Counted from the first letter of the stretch, positions 9,690 to 18,047 are shown. The stretch is DNA of 55,371 bases from Hydrogenophaga sp. (GCA_018993155.1 JAGKSX010000097.1:1-55371), one strand, 5' to 3'. A program made the numbers and translations. The notes: generated from the letters alone by a model not told the origin.

Positions 9690-10237
9690 TGCGGCCCGCC
9701 CTGCCCGAGCGGCACGTGGTGGTGATCGGCGCGGGCGGCGGTGCCGGCGGCGCCGCCTTGCACGCCGCGCTGGGCGACGCCCGCTACGACCAGGTCACGG
9801 TGCTGACCACGCGGCGCTTTCTGCGCATGCCACCGCGCCTGGCCGATGCGGTGGTGACAGCAGACGACTGGGTCGCCGCGCTGCCCGTGGCGGGCCACGC
9901 CGTGATCGTGTTCGACACGGTGCGGCGAGCGCGCGAGCGGGTCTACTGGCCACCTGCGCGGGCCGACCTGGTGCCGCTGGCCACGGCGCTGCGCGCCCAG
10001 GGCGTTCGCACATTGGAGGTGGTGATCGCCGACAGCCCGGACCCGAGCCCGGCCGAGCGCCAGGCGCTGGCGTCCCTGGGCTGGGACCGGCTGGACATGC
10101 ACGCGGCCTCGGTGGCCGCGCCGCCGCCCGCCCCCACTGGGCCCTGGCTCGAGCGGCTGGCGCTGTGGCTGATCCGCACCCTCGTGGCCACGCTGCTCAT
10201 GGCGCAGACCGCGTACGGCCGCCGCCCACCGCGGTGA
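9689..10237 (+). CDS. Rossmann-fold NAD(P)-binding-like protein coupled to the c-subunit paralogue
   Basis: A 182-residue protein with an N-terminal beta strand and glycine loop (VVVIGAGGGAGGAALHAAL, about residues 10-28). Later segments resemble short epimerase-type reductases (VTVLTTRRFL, AVIVFDTVRRA, VRTLEVVIADSP). The last 30 residues contain a hydrophobic stretch (LALWLIRTLVATLLM) that could lie on or in the membrane. Its ATG overlaps the TGA of the c-like gene, so both are probably made together. I cannot name a reaction. The coupling to a membrane proteolipid and the C-terminal hydrophobic segment suggest a shared site at the inner membrane. Confidence 0.7.
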
Positions 10238-10258
10238 GCGGCGCGCGGGCCCTGATCT

Positions 10259-11296
10259 CTACGCCGGCACCGCTTCCTTCGCGATGTGTTCATCGATCAC
10301 GCGCCGCGCCTGCACGCCGCCCGCGTCGATGTTGAGCTTGAGCAGCTTGCGCTGCGCGAAGGCGTCCAGGTTCTGCTGCTGGCGCTCCAGCACTTCGAGG
10401 TCTTCCGAGAAGATGCCGTGCTGCCCGGCGCGGATGCGGTCGGTCAGCGCCGCGTCCTGCGGCCGGAAGCGGCGCGCCATGCCCCAGAAATACCACATGG
10501 AGCCATCGACCTCGGGCGTGATGAAGTCGGTGACCACGCTGTAGACCTTCTTGTCGTCGGGCGCGTCGTAGCCGCCCTGGCCGGCCAGGGCCACGCCGAC
10601 CTCGATCAGCACATGGCTGGGCGGCGAGAAGCGGCACACCTGCCAGCGGTCCACCCTGGGGTTGCCCTCCACGCCGATGGCGCGCAGCGCATCAAGCCAG
10701 AACGGTGGCGCCTCGATGTTCTCCATGAAGCGGCTGGTCACCACCGTGGTGCCCTCTCGGCGCGTGGTGCAAGGCGTCTCGTCGATCTCCTGCTGGCCGA
10801 TGCTGGTCGAGTGCACGTAGGTCTCGTGCGTGAGGTCCATCAGGTTGTCGATCATCAGTCGGTAGTCGGCCTTGATGTGGAACAGGCCGCCGCCGTAGGC
10901 CCAGGCCGGGTTGTCGTGCCATTCGAGCACCGGAATGGTCGAGGGATCGGCCTGGTCGGCCTCGCCCGCCCAGACCCAGATGAAACCGTAACGCTCTTCC
11001 ACCGCGAAGCGCTGGATGCGCGGGAACGCCGCCACGCGCTGGCCGGGCATCGAGCGGGTCACGCCGTCGCCGCCCATGACCAAGCCGTGGTAGCCGCACA
11101 CCAGCTCACCCTTGCACACGCGGCCCAGCGACAGCGCCGCGCCCCGGTGCGGGCAGAAATCCTCCACCGCCTGCACGCGGCCTTCCGCGTCGCGGAAAAA
11201 AGCCATGCGGGCGCCCAACAGGCGCCGGCCCAAGGGGGCATCGCCCACCTCCACCGAGGTGGCACCCACATACCAGGCATTGCGCATCCAGCTCAT
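10259..11296 (-). CDS. vanA: Rieske non-heme iron oxygenase, vanillate O-demethylase type
   Basis: A 345-residue oxygenase of the VanA family, which removes methyl groups from methoxybenzoates or hydroxylates related acids. The Rieske 2Fe-2S ligands are C48/H50 (CPHRG) and C67/H70 (CGYHG). The mononuclear iron site is in NLMDLTHETYVH, with two His at the expected spacing. A reductase partner (VanB) is not adjacent. A MarR-type regulator lies just upstream on the same strand. A 16-base palindrome covers the promoter or leader, followed by GGAGA and the ATG. Specificity for vanillate rather than another methoxy or chlorinated aromatic is inferred from overall similarity. Confidence 0.85.
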   Translation of the reverse strand: MSWMRNAWYVGATSVEVGDAPLGRRLLGARMAFFRDAEGRVQAVEDFCPHRGAALSLGRVCKGELVCGYHGLVMGGDGVTRSMPGQRVAAFPRIQRFAVEERYGFIWVWAGEADQADPSTIPVLEWHDNPAWAYGGGLFHIKADYRLMIDNLMDLTHETYVHSTSIGQQEIDETPCTTRREGTTVVTSRFMENIEAPPFWLDALRAIGVEGNPRVDRWQVCRFSPPSHVLIEVGVALAGQGGYDAPDDKKVYSVVTDFITPEVDGSMWYFWGMARRFRPQDAALTDRIRAGQHGIFSEDLEVLERQQQNLDAFAQRKLLKLNIDAGGVQARRVIDEHIAKEAVPA

Positions 11297-11308
11297 GTCG
11301 TCTCCTTC

Positions 11309-11324
11309 ATTCAGTACACTGAAT
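11309..11324. promoter_or_regulatory. Candidate MarR operator at the vanA-like gene
   Basis: ATTCAGT-AC-ACTGAAT is a perfect palindrome with 7-base arms. It ends 12 bases before the vanA-like ATG, next to its ribosome site. Binding here by the adjacent MarR protein would block transcription. The 67-base gap contains no other strong signal. Confidence 0.6.
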
Positions 11325-11363
11325 CAAATGGTAGCCCAAGCCGGGGCCGGTCGTCAACCGGGT

Positions 11364-11843
11364 TCAGGCGGGGGTTTTGCCGAGCAGCTTGTGCATCAGG
11401 CCCATGAGCACCTCGCGCTCACCGGCGTCCAGTGTGGCGAGGATGCGGTCGGCCAGCACGGCTTCGGACTGGAGCATCTCGTTGAGCACCCGCTGGCCCT
11501 CGGCCGTGAGCTCCAGCCGGCGCTGGCGCCGCGCGCCCAGCTCGCGCACGATCCAGCCGTCGCGCTCCAGGCGCACCGCGATCTCGGCCGTGGTGGAGGT
11601 GTCCAGCGCGATGGCCGCGGCCAGCGTGACCTGGTCGATGCCCGGGTGCTCCTGCAGCACGCGCAGCGCGGCGTACTGCAGCGGCGTGACGGCCCGCCCG
11701 AACACCGCGTTGAAGCACGACACCGAATGCTGGTGGGCGCGCCGGAACAGGTGGCCGGGCTCGTGCAGGCCCAGCATGGCTTGCGATGGGCCATCGGCGG
11801 CGGCAGAGGCCAGGGTGCGAGGGGTGCGGGACGAAGCGGGCAT
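11364..11843 (-). CDS. MarR-family transcriptional regulator
   Basis: A 159-residue winged-helix regulator. The recognition region is VTLAAAIALDTSTTAEIAVRLERDGWIVRE and the wing RRQRRLELTAEG, preceded and followed by dimer helices (HQHSVSCFNAVFGRAVTPLQYAAL; GEREVLMGLMHKLL). MarR proteins usually repress nearby aromatic catabolic genes and release DNA on binding a phenolic ligand. It sits directly upstream of the vanA-like gene, 67 bases away, with the palindrome between them. I prefer ATG 11843; the frame extends to 11882 with low-quality sequence. Confidence 0.87.
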   Translation of the reverse strand: MPASSRTPRTLASAAADGPSQAMLGLHEPGHLFRRAHQHSVSCFNAVFGRAVTPLQYAALRVLQEHPGIDQVTLAAAIALDTSTTAEIAVRLERDGWIVRELGARRQRRLELTAEGQRVLNEMLQSEAVLADRILATLDAGEREVLMGLMHKLLGKTPA

Positions 11844-12022
11844 GGTGAAACAGGGGTGGAGCGGCCGGTCGGGTGGACGCACCGCCGATTGTCACTCCGA
11901 CTGCGACCGCTCATTCCGCCGCCGCCCCGCTTCGTGCCACCTGCGGAGCACTTGAAGCATGTGGTGATCGGCATACCCCCCACGGTACGAAGATGGCACC
12001 GTCCCACACCGGAGTGAGCACC

Positions 12023-12688
12023 ATGCAGCAGACAGCGGCCCTGTACCGATCCGACATGCGCACCCTGCTGGCCGAATTCTCGACCCACGATGCGCCCCTG
12101 CTGGTCAGCGAATACCTGCGGAAGGTCTTGCTGTTCGTCCACGCGAACACCGAGTCGCGCACCAAGGACCTGCCCATCGAACGCTCACTGGCGCTGCGAC
12201 TGCTCATGCGCCACGGGCAGATCGCTGGCCGCTTCGTGACCCTGTTTCGCAACGAACTGCAAGGCCCTCTCTCATCGCCCGTGCGCTCCAACAACGTGCA
12301 CCGCCTGTCCAAGCGCATCGGCGCCAACACACGCGACGAGTCGGCGGCCCTGGAGCGCATCCTGCAACAGGAGCGCCTCGACTTCGACCTTGCCGCCAGC
12401 GCGTTCGACGCGGTGCGCTACGCCCATTGCCTCGAAGGTGCGCTGCAGGACGCGATCGAACTCGCCCCGCTGGAAAAGGACATCGTCTTTCGCGGCTGGT
12501 CGGGCCTGTACGCAGAAACGGTGCGCGAGTCCTACGTCAAGTACATCCAGGTGTTGCTCAGCAACAGCGAGCTCGCGCCCAAAGTCCAGCAGGACTTCGT
12601 GGACACCATCCCCTTCTCGCTCCAAACCCGCCCCGGCCCGGCACCCGCTGATGGGGCCCGCCTGCCGCTGCGGCTCAGCCCAGCGTGA
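12023..12688 (+). CDS. Conserved hypothetical protein, helical
   Basis: A 221-residue soluble protein rich in Leu, Arg and Glu and probably mostly helical. Recognisable stretches are LLAEFSTHDAPLLVSEYLRKVLLFVHANTE and a C-terminal LQTRPGPAPADG tail. I do not recognise a domain. The chosen ATG 12023 has CGGAG nearby; the frame extends to 11873 with unconvincing residues. It is divergent from the MarR gene across 179 bases that hold no clear operator, and convergent with the YCII-family gene. Confidence 0.6.
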   Translation: MQQTAALYRSDMRTLLAEFSTHDAPLLVSEYLRKVLLFVHANTESRTKDLPIERSLALRLLMRHGQIAGRFVTLFRNELQGPLSSPVRSNNVHRLSKRIGANTRDESAALERILQQERLDFDLAASAFDAVRYAHCLEGALQDAIELAPLEKDIVFRGWSGLYAETVRESYVKYIQVLLSNSELAPKVQQDFVDTIPFSLQTRPGPAPADGARLPLRLSPA

Positions 12689-12730
12689 AGGACTCGCTGA
12701 TCGAGGTGGGCGCGGCCAGCGCGGCGTCCC

Positions 12731-13099
12731 TCAACCCAGGAAGAAATCCAGCGGAATCAGCTCGACGCCCCACCCGCCCGCCTCACCCAGGGTGGCGGCG
12801 GGGTGCATGCTCGCCAGGCGCAGGGCCTCGTCGCGGCTGTCCGCCTCGATGATGAACATCCCGCCCACCATCTCCTTGGCCTCGGTGTAGGGGCCATCGG
12901 TCATCTGCGGCTTGCCGCCGCGCGGGCGCAGCGAGACCCAGTCTTTCGGCTCGGCGAGCGATGCGGACACGAGCATCTTGCCGGTGGCCTGCATCTTCTC
13001 GTCCAGCGGCGGGCATTGGCTGACCAGGGCCTGCACGTCCTCGGGCGCCATGGCGGCGAATTTCTCGGGGTTCCAATACGCAAGACCGAGGTACTTCAT
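12731..13099 (-). CDS. YCII-related domain protein
   Basis: A 122-residue dimeric alpha/beta-barrel protein of the YCII/DGPF family, recognised by the segments DGPYTEAKEMVGGMFIIEADSRDEA and ASMHPA. Such proteins are small cytosolic proteins often linked to extracytoplasmic sigma factors, and their reaction is usually unknown. ATG 13099 has AAGGAG upstream; the longer frame to 13207 runs into the shared promoter region with arsR and is not used. No sigma factor gene is adjacent. Confidence 0.85.
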   Translation of the reverse strand: MKYLGLAYWNPEKFAAMAPEDVQALVSQCPPLDEKMQATGKMLVSASLAEPKDWVSLRPRGGKPQMTDGPYTEAKEMVGGMFIIEADSRDEALRLASMHPAATLGEAGGWGVELIPLDFFLG

Positions 13100-13202
13100 G
13101 GGTGGCTCCTTGGGGTGGGTGATGCCTGTACGACGAAGCAGGAGCACAGGAATCGACAAGATTAGTGACATTCCGGCGCAAGGTCCTCTCTTGACTGCCC
13201 CC

Positions 13203-13223
13203 TTCAATTCGACTATTGTTGAA
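13203..13223. promoter_or_regulatory. Candidate ArsR operator abutting the arsR start
   Basis: TTCAA at 13203-13207 and TTGAA at 13219-13223 are complementary arms. Inside them CAAT (13205) and ATTG (13215) form a second pair. The site ends two bases before the arsR ATG, so bound repressor would cover the transcription or translation start. The A/T-rich character fits ArsR-family operators. Confidence 0.6.
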
Positions 13224-13225
13224 AT

Positions 13226-13552
13226 ATGGAATTAAAAGAAGTCGTTCAAGCACTGGCGGCGCTGGCTCACCCGTTGCGCCTGGAAGTTTTCCGGGCCTTG
13301 GTGGTGGCTGGACAAAGCGGGCTCACGCCCGGTGTCATTCAGGACGCCTTGGGCGTCCCCCCCGCCACGCTCTCTTTCCATCTGAAAGAGCTGGCCAACT
13401 CGGGTCTGGTGACCCAGGAGCGCGCCAGCCGCCACCTCATCTACAGAGCGGCCTACGACAACATGAACGCACTGGTCGGCTACCTCACCGACAACTGCTG
13501 TCAGGGTGCCGCCTGCGTGGTGGAAGCCACCGGCGACGCTTGCAACTGCTGA
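13226..13552 (+). CDS. arsR: ArsR-family arsenic-responsive repressor
   Basis: A 108-residue ArsR/SmtB winged-helix repressor. The recognition region is GVPPATLSFHLKELANSGLV. The C-terminus ends NCCQGAACVVEATGDACNC, with a Cys pair and further cysteines that can bind As(III); this replaces the helix-4 Cys pair of plasmid ArsR. It heads the arsR-aqpS-arsC-arsH operon. No ribosome site is seen before ATG 13226, so the mRNA may be nearly leaderless. Arsenite binding should release it from the palindrome and switch on the operon. Confidence 0.92.
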   Translation: MELKEVVQALAALAHPLRLEVFRALVVAGQSGLTPGVIQDALGVPPATLSFHLKELANSGLVTQERASRHLIYRAAYDNMNALVGYLTDNCCQGAACVVEATGDACNC

Positions 13553-13568
13553 CCCCTCGGCGAGAAAC

Positions 13569-14234
13569 GTGAACGACATCTCCAGGAAGTTGTTGGCGGA
13601 AGCGCTCGGCACAGCGCTTCTGCTCACCGTGGTCATCGGCTCCGGCATCATGGCCGAGCGACTGGCCGGCGGCAACATGGCCATCGCCTTGCTCGCCAAC
13701 ACCCTGGCCACGGTCGGCGGTCTGTACATCCTCATCGAGGTATTCGGACCAGTGAGCGGCGCGCATTTCAACCCGGCCGTGTCGCTCGTCATGGCAGCCC
13801 GCGGCACCATGCCGCGCGCGCTGGCGGCGCCTTACGTCGTCGCCCAGTTGGGCGGTGCCATGCTGGGTGCCTGGCTCGCGCATGCGATGTTCGATGCCAC
13901 CCTCTTTCAGTTCTCCACGAAGCTTCGCAGCGGCGCAGGCCAGTGGCTGGCCGAGGCCGTCGCGACGGCGGGCTTGATGCTGGTGATTCTGCGCGCCCCG
14001 CCGGGCAGGGTGGCTGCCATGGTGGCCTGCTACATCGGTGCGGCCTACTGGTTCACGGCGTCGACGTCCTTTGCCAACCCCGCTGCGGCATTTGGCCGGA
14101 TGTTCAGCGACAGTTTCGCGGGCATTGCCCCGTCCGGCGTGCCGGGCTTCGTGGCCGCGCAGCTCATCGGCGCAGGCATCGGCGCTGCCATTCACGACGC
14201 GCTGACGCCAGGCGCCACCTCTAACCATGACTGA
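13569..14234 (+). CDS. aqpS: Aquaglyceroporin of the arsenic operon (AqpS type)
   Basis: A 221-residue major intrinsic protein with six membrane helices and two pore motifs: FNPAVS at about residue 68 and ANPAAAFGR at about residue 170. In arsR-aqpS-arsC-arsH operons, as in Sinorhizobium meliloti, the channel lets arsenite made by ArsC flow out down its gradient. The operon here has the same order. The best start is GTG 13569, since the frame upstream overlaps arsR. Its end overlaps arsC by eight bases, so the two are co-translated. Confidence 0.9.
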   Translation: MNDISRKLLAEALGTALLLTVVIGSGIMAERLAGGNMAIALLANTLATVGGLYILIEVFGPVSGAHFNPAVSLVMAARGTMPRALAAPYVVAQLGGAMLGAWLAHAMFDATLFQFSTKLRSGAGQWLAEAVATAGLMLVILRAPPGRVAAMVACYIGAAYWFTASTSFANPAAAFGRMFSDSFAGIAPSGVPGFVAAQLIGAGIGAAIHDALTPGATSNHD

Positions 14235-14649
14235 CATCACCATCTACCACAACCCCGACTGCGGAACCTCTCGCAATACCCTGGCATTGATCCGGCACAG
14301 CGGCGTGGAGCCGCGCGTCATCGAGTACCTCAAGACGCCCCCTTCGAAGGCGCAGCTGAAGCACCTCATCGACGCGATGGGCGTGCCGGTTCGCGACGCC
14401 ATCCGCCAGAAGGGAACGCCCTATGCCGAGCTGAAACTCGATGACCTCAAGTGGTCGGACGATGAGCTGCTCGACTTCATGGTGGCGCATCCCATCCTCA
14501 TCAATCGACCCATCGTGGTCACGGCGTTGGGAACCCGGCTGTGCCGCCCTTCGGAGGCAGTCCTCGAGATCCTGCCCTCCCAGAAGCTCCCGCCTTTCAC
14601 CAAGGAAGATGGGGAACGGGTGGTCGACGATGGGGTGCGCCGTGTTTGA
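14227..14649 (+). CDS. arsC: Arsenate reductase (glutaredoxin-dependent)
   Basis: A 140-residue ArsC of the thioredoxin-fold, glutathione/glutaredoxin class. The catalytic Cys is C12 in [11 protein letters not shown]. It reduces arsenate to arsenite in the cytoplasm. Arginines expected to hold the oxyanion fall in [18 protein letters not shown]. The start overlaps the aqpS stop and the end overlaps the arsH start, showing tight operon packing. The length and motifs are standard. Confidence 0.95.
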   Translation: MTDITIYHNPDCGTSRNTLALIRHSGVEPRVIEYLKTPPSKAQLKHLIDAMGVPVRDAIRQKGTPYAELKLDDLKWSDDELLDFMVAHPILINRPIVVTALGTRLCRPSEAVLEILPSQKLPPFTKEDGERVVDDGVRRV

Positions 14650-15364
14650 GAACCCGCCCAGCTTCCCGGCGCTCAACGCCGACCTGGTCGAGGTGCCGAC
14701 GCACGAGCGGCTCGTGGCGCGTGAGCCATCCCCGCACCGGCCACGCTTCCTGATGCTCTATGGCTCGCTGCGCGAGCGCTCCTACAGCCGGCTCCTGACG
14801 CTCGAAGCCGCGCGGCTTCTCGAGGCCATGGGGGGCGAAGTGAAAGTGTTCGATCCGGCCGGGCTTCCCCTTCCCGACGGCGCACCGGACATCGACCCGA
14901 AGGTTCAGGAGCTGCGCCAGCTGGCCGAGTGGTCTGAAGGCATGGTGTGGACCTCTCCCGAACGGCACGGTGCCATGACCGGCATCATGAAGGCGCAGAT
15001 TGACTGGATTCCCCTGGCCGTGGGCGCCGTGAGGCCCACGCAAGGCAAGACGCTGGCGGTGATGGAGGTGTCTGGCGGCTCGCAGTCGTTCAACGCCGTC
15101 AACCAGATGCGTGTGCTCGGCCGATGGATGCGGATGCTGACCATCCCGAACCAGTCATCCGTCGCCAAGGCTTTCCTCGAGTTCGACGAGGCCGGACGGA
15201 TGAAGCCTTCAGCGTACTACGACCGGGTGGTCGACGTCATGGAAGAGCTGTTCAAGTTCACGCTGCTGACGCGCGATGCCGTACCGTACCTTGTCGACCG
15301 ATACAGCGAACGCAAGGAAAGCGCGGCCGAACTCTCGAAGCGGGTCAACCAGAAGGCCCTATGA
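14630..15364 (+). CDS. arsH: Arsenical resistance protein ArsH (NADPH-dependent FMN reductase)
   Basis: A 244-residue flavodoxin-fold protein. [12 protein letters not shown] binds the FMN phosphate and [22 protein letters not shown] is a strong ArsH signature. ArsH oxidises organoarsenicals or protects against oxidative stress. I use ATG 14630, which overlaps the arsC end by 20 bases; GTG 14642 is an alternative. The stop overlaps the next gene as ATGA. The gene is intact, unlike the MFS gene that follows. Confidence 0.93.
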   Translation: MGCAVFENPPSFPALNADLVEVPTHERLVAREPSPHRPRFLMLYGSLRERSYSRLLTLEAARLLEAMGGEVKVFDPAGLPLPDGAPDIDPKVQELRQLAEWSEGMVWTSPERHGAMTGIMKAQIDWIPLAVGAVRPTQGKTLAVMEVSGGSQSFNAVNQMRVLGRWMRMLTIPNQSSVAKAFLEFDEAGRMKPSAYYDRVVDVMEELFKFTLLTRDAVPYLVDRYSERKESAAELSKRVNQKAL

Positions 15365-16559
15365 GGGTCAGCGCGCAGGCCGGCGTTGTCACCGCCCTGG
15401 GCGCGGCGCAGACGCTGGCCTGGGCGTCGTCCTACTACCTGCCCGCCATGCTGGCAGGTCCGATGGCGCGGGATCTCGATGTGCCGGTGTCGACGGTCTT
15501 CGCCGCCTTCTCCTTCGCCCTCGTGGTTTCCGCGTTGCTCGGGCCCTATGCCGGCCGGGCCATCGACCGGTGGGGCGGCCGGCCTGTCTTGATGGGCACC
15601 AACCTCGTGTTCGCCACTGGTCTGGTGGTGCTCGGCGCGGCGAAAGGTGCCGCCGGCCTCTTTGCCGCCTGGATGCTCATCGGCATCGGGATGGGGGGCT
15701 GACTGTACGAGGCGGCGTTCTCGGCCTTGGTGCGGCTCTACGGTCGAGACTCGCGCAGCGCCATCACCGGGATCACGTTGCTGGCGGGCTTCGCCAGCAC
15801 GGTCGGCTGGCCGCTGTCGACGCTCCTCGAAGCGCAGTTCGGATGGCGCGGTGCGTGCTTAATGTGGGCGGCGTTGCATCTCGTGCTCGGGGCGCCACTC
15901 AACGCCTGCGTGCCGCAAGTCGCCCGACCCGGCATCCCACCCATCGAACCCGATGCGCCAACCAACGTTGCTGCAAGTGGCGGCGGTGCAACCTCGAACG
16001 CGCGATTCGCCAGCTGGCTGCTGGCCTCCGTGTTCGCCGCGACGTGGTGCATCAGCACAGCCATGGCAGCGCACCTGCCACACCTCCTCCAAGCCAGCGG
16101 TGCCAGCCTGGGTGCGGCCGTCGCGATCGGTGCACTCGTCGGCCCAGCCCAGGTTGCCGGGCGCCTCCTGGAGTTCGGATTCCTGCGTCGAGTCCATCCA
16201 CTGTTGTCTGCGCGACTGGCAGCGCTCTTGCACCCGGTGGGCGCCGCGGTACTGCTGATGGCAGGCGCCCCGGTGGCCGCCCTCTTCGCCGTGCTGCACG
16301 GCGCCGGCAACGGCATCCTGACGATCGCCAAGGGCACCTTGCCCCTCGTCCTGTTCGGTCCGCAGGGCTATGGGGCCCGGCAAGGGCTGCTGATGGTGCC
16401 CGCCCGTATGGCGCAATGCTGTTCGGGCTCTGCCTGGACCGGTGGGGCGCGGGCGCCCTGTGGCTGTCGGCCGCGCTCGGGATGCTCGCGTTCGCGGCTT
16501 TGCTGATGACCGGGTTCGTCGTCGGTCGACCGCGGCCAGGTCGGTCTACAGAAAGATGA
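15361..16559 (+). pseudogene. Broken MFS transporter gene at the end of the arsenic operon
   Basis: Translation from ATG 15361 gives an MFS N-terminus (AQTLAWASSYYLPAMLAGPM) that hits TGA at 15700-15702 inside GIGMG-G-stop-LYEAAFSALVRLYG. Homologous patterns run GMGLYEAAF, so six bases (GGCTGA) look inserted. The same frame resumes until about 16,410, where the reading moves to another frame at VPARMAQ and continues as MLFGLCLDRWGAGALWLSA to 16559; about ten bases appear missing. Two independent lesions make it a pseudogene unless there are sequencing errors. An intact copy would be a 12-helix efflux protein linked to ars operons. Confidence 0.85.
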
Positions 16560-16992
16560 AGTGGTTGCAAGCCGACACGAAAGCGGGTGACGCATCGGGC
16601 CGGCCGAAGCCGTAGACCGCGATGTCGGCTTCGCGGATGCGCCCGGCGATGCCGGTGAAGTCGCTGTCGCACGAGGCGATGCAGATGCCGTCGAGCCGGG
16701 GGCTTTGGGTCTTGAGTTCCATGGCGTCCATGATGAGCGCGGCGTCCGAGGCGTTCTTGTGGTGGGCGTAGTGGAACTGCTGGATGGGGCGGATGCCCTG
16801 CACGTGCAGGATCTTGCGCCAGGTCAGTTGCCGGGGACTGGTCCAGTCCGCGTAGGCGCGGCGGATGATGGCGTCGCCCCGGTCGGCGACGTGGGACATG
16901 AGCCGCAGGGCCTTGCGGGCGCTGAAGTTCTCGGCGTCGATGAGCAGGGCCAGGCGGGGTCGCCGTGTGGCCACGAAAGGAGCGTGTTGCAT
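16546..16992 (-). CDS. NYN-domain (LabA/DUF88-type) protein, probably C-terminally shortened
   Basis: A 148-residue PIN-like NYN nuclease domain. LLIDAENFSARKA carries the first acidic residue, IIRRAYADWTS and NASDAALIMDAMEL follow, and CIASCDSDFTG carries the second acidic cluster. VYGFGRPDASPAFVSACNHFIF ends abruptly at a TAG. Relatives normally continue past this strand to a linker and a LOTUS/OST-HTH domain, so the 3' end seems lost; it overlaps the end of the MFS pseudogene by 14 bases. It may cleave RNA. The leader to 17,200 is rich in hairpins. Confidence 0.8.
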   Translation of the reverse strand: MQHAPFVATRRPRLALLIDAENFSARKALRLMSHVADRGDAIIRRAYADWTSPRQLTWRKILHVQGIRPIQQFHYAHHKNASDAALIMDAMELKTQSPRLDGICIASCDSDFTGIAGRIREADIAVYGFGRPDASPAFVSACNHFIFL

Positions 16993-17020
16993 GTGCCTTC
17001 CTGTTGCTGACTGGTGATGT

Positions 17021-17047
17021 CACCGCCACCCTTGTGAGGTGGCGGTG
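17021..17047. promoter_or_regulatory. Hairpin in the leader of the NYN gene
   Basis: CACCGCCACC (17021-17030) and GGTGGCGGTG (17038-17047) form a perfect 10-base stem with a 7-base loop, 29 bases upstream of the NYN start on the minus strand. A smaller hairpin, GAGAC-TTGC-GTCTC, lies at 17091-17104. Together they suggest a structured 5' leader rather than a terminator, as no T-run follows. Confidence 0.45.
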
Positions 17048-17146
17048 GCCCAAGCAGGTTGGCGTACCGGCCCTGAAAGTCAACTCCGGCGAGACTTGCG
17101 TCTCCCCGCCCGGGCCACCATAAAAGTGACACAGACAAGAAGAAGG

Positions 17147-17178
17147 AAGTGGCTGCAACGCACTTGTTGCAGCCACTT
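17147..17178. terminator. Strong hairpin downstream of the DUF1828 unit
   Basis: A perfect 13-base stem (17147-17159 and 17166-17178) with a 6-base loop lies 75 bases past the stop of the DUF1828 gene on the minus strand. The minus-strand sequence after it is CCTTCTTCTTGTC, a pyrimidine-rich but broken T tract. A smaller CGGGA/TCCCG hairpin is at 17196-17211. The spacer 16,993-17,252 holds no gene, only these hairpins and A/T-rich sequence near 17,220-17,245. Confidence 0.5.
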
Positions 17179-17252
17179 CGTCAATTTTCAGGGTTCGGGA
17201 CGCCAATCCCGGTTGCACATATTTTGTACAACAAAAGAAGTATACACAGACG

Positions 17253-18047
17253 TCAATGAACGGTCGGGTCAATGCCCAACGCCTCTCGCACGATGCGCTT
17301 GCAAGCGGCTTCCTCGTCACCACGGAAGTTGGGAACCGCAGTGAGGTGGTTGTTCGCACGCTGGCGGGTCTTGCCTTTGACAGCGCCTTCCGTCTCCAGA
17401 AGTGCGATCACCTTGCAATCGACCTTCTTGTTTTCGGCATACGACTGCAAGAGCAACGCTTCCATCACATGCGAATCGTCGATACCAAAAAAGACCGCCA
17501 CCGGTGGTCGGTTGGGAGCGAGGATCGCAAGCTCTGCGGAAACATCCGAGATCAGTGGACTGACGACGTAGTTCTCGATGATCTCAGCTCGATCGCCTGC
17601 GATCTGGCGAATCAGAACCGATGCGTCCTCTCGAAATGTGCTGAGCGTGCGTTCCTGCGTCGTCAGCAACAGATCCTGCACCCGCAACATGAAGGCGATA
17701 AAACGCATGGCGACGCGCCCGACTTCCTGCTGATCGATGTGGTCCGTCTTCAACTCCCCGGACTCCTGATCGAAAAGGACCGCGTATTGCTCTCGCAATT
17801 CAGAAAGCATCGCACTGCGCGACTTGTTGGTGAGGTCAACGCCAGATGCTTCCAGCGTGGCCATCGTGAGGCCGTCGTCCTGAACCACGTATCGACCAGC
17901 GATGTCAGGTCCAATCACGTAGAAGCCGATGTGATCTCCATTCATGCCCTCATGACCGGTGCCTACGGCATAACCGGCCGGTATCTCATGGACCGACAGC
18001 ATCCCGCAGAACGCCTGGCACAGTTCTTCTTTGATCATGCTTGCCAT
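17253..18047 (-). CDS. DUF1828-domain protein
   Basis: A 264-residue protein. The N-terminal ~95 residues match the DUF1828 pattern: LCQAFCGMLSVHEIPAGYAVGTG, then GDHIGFYVIGPD and GRYVVQDDGLTMATLEASG. A helical middle follows (about 100-170). The end (PPVAVFFGIDDSHVMEALLLQSYAENKKVDCKV) resembles the DUF1829 part often found with it. The biochemical role is unknown; such genes occur in accessory regions with phage, plasmid or defence genes. ATG 18047 has GGAGGG upstream. It overlaps the preceding gene by 13 bases, so the two form one unit. Base composition is visibly lower in GC than the neighbours. Confidence 0.75.
   Translation of the reverse strand: MASMIKEELCQAFCGMLSVHEIPAGYAVGTGHEGMNGDHIGFYVIGPDIAGRYVVQDDGLTMATLEASGVDLTNKSRSAMLSELREQYAVLFDQESGELKTDHIDQQEVGRVAMRFIAFMLRVQDLLLTTQERTLSTFREDASVLIRQIAGDRAEIIENYVVSPLISDVSAELAILAPNRPPVAVFFGIDDSHVMEALLLQSYAENKKVDCKVIALLETEGAVKGKTRQRANNHLTAVPNFRGDEEAACKRIVREALGIDPTVH

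Noticed and set aside
13203-16559. Arsenite efflux pump ArsB or Acr3 in the ars operon
   Set aside because: No such gene is present; the membrane protein has the two NPA motifs of aquaporins, and the last gene is MFS type and broken.
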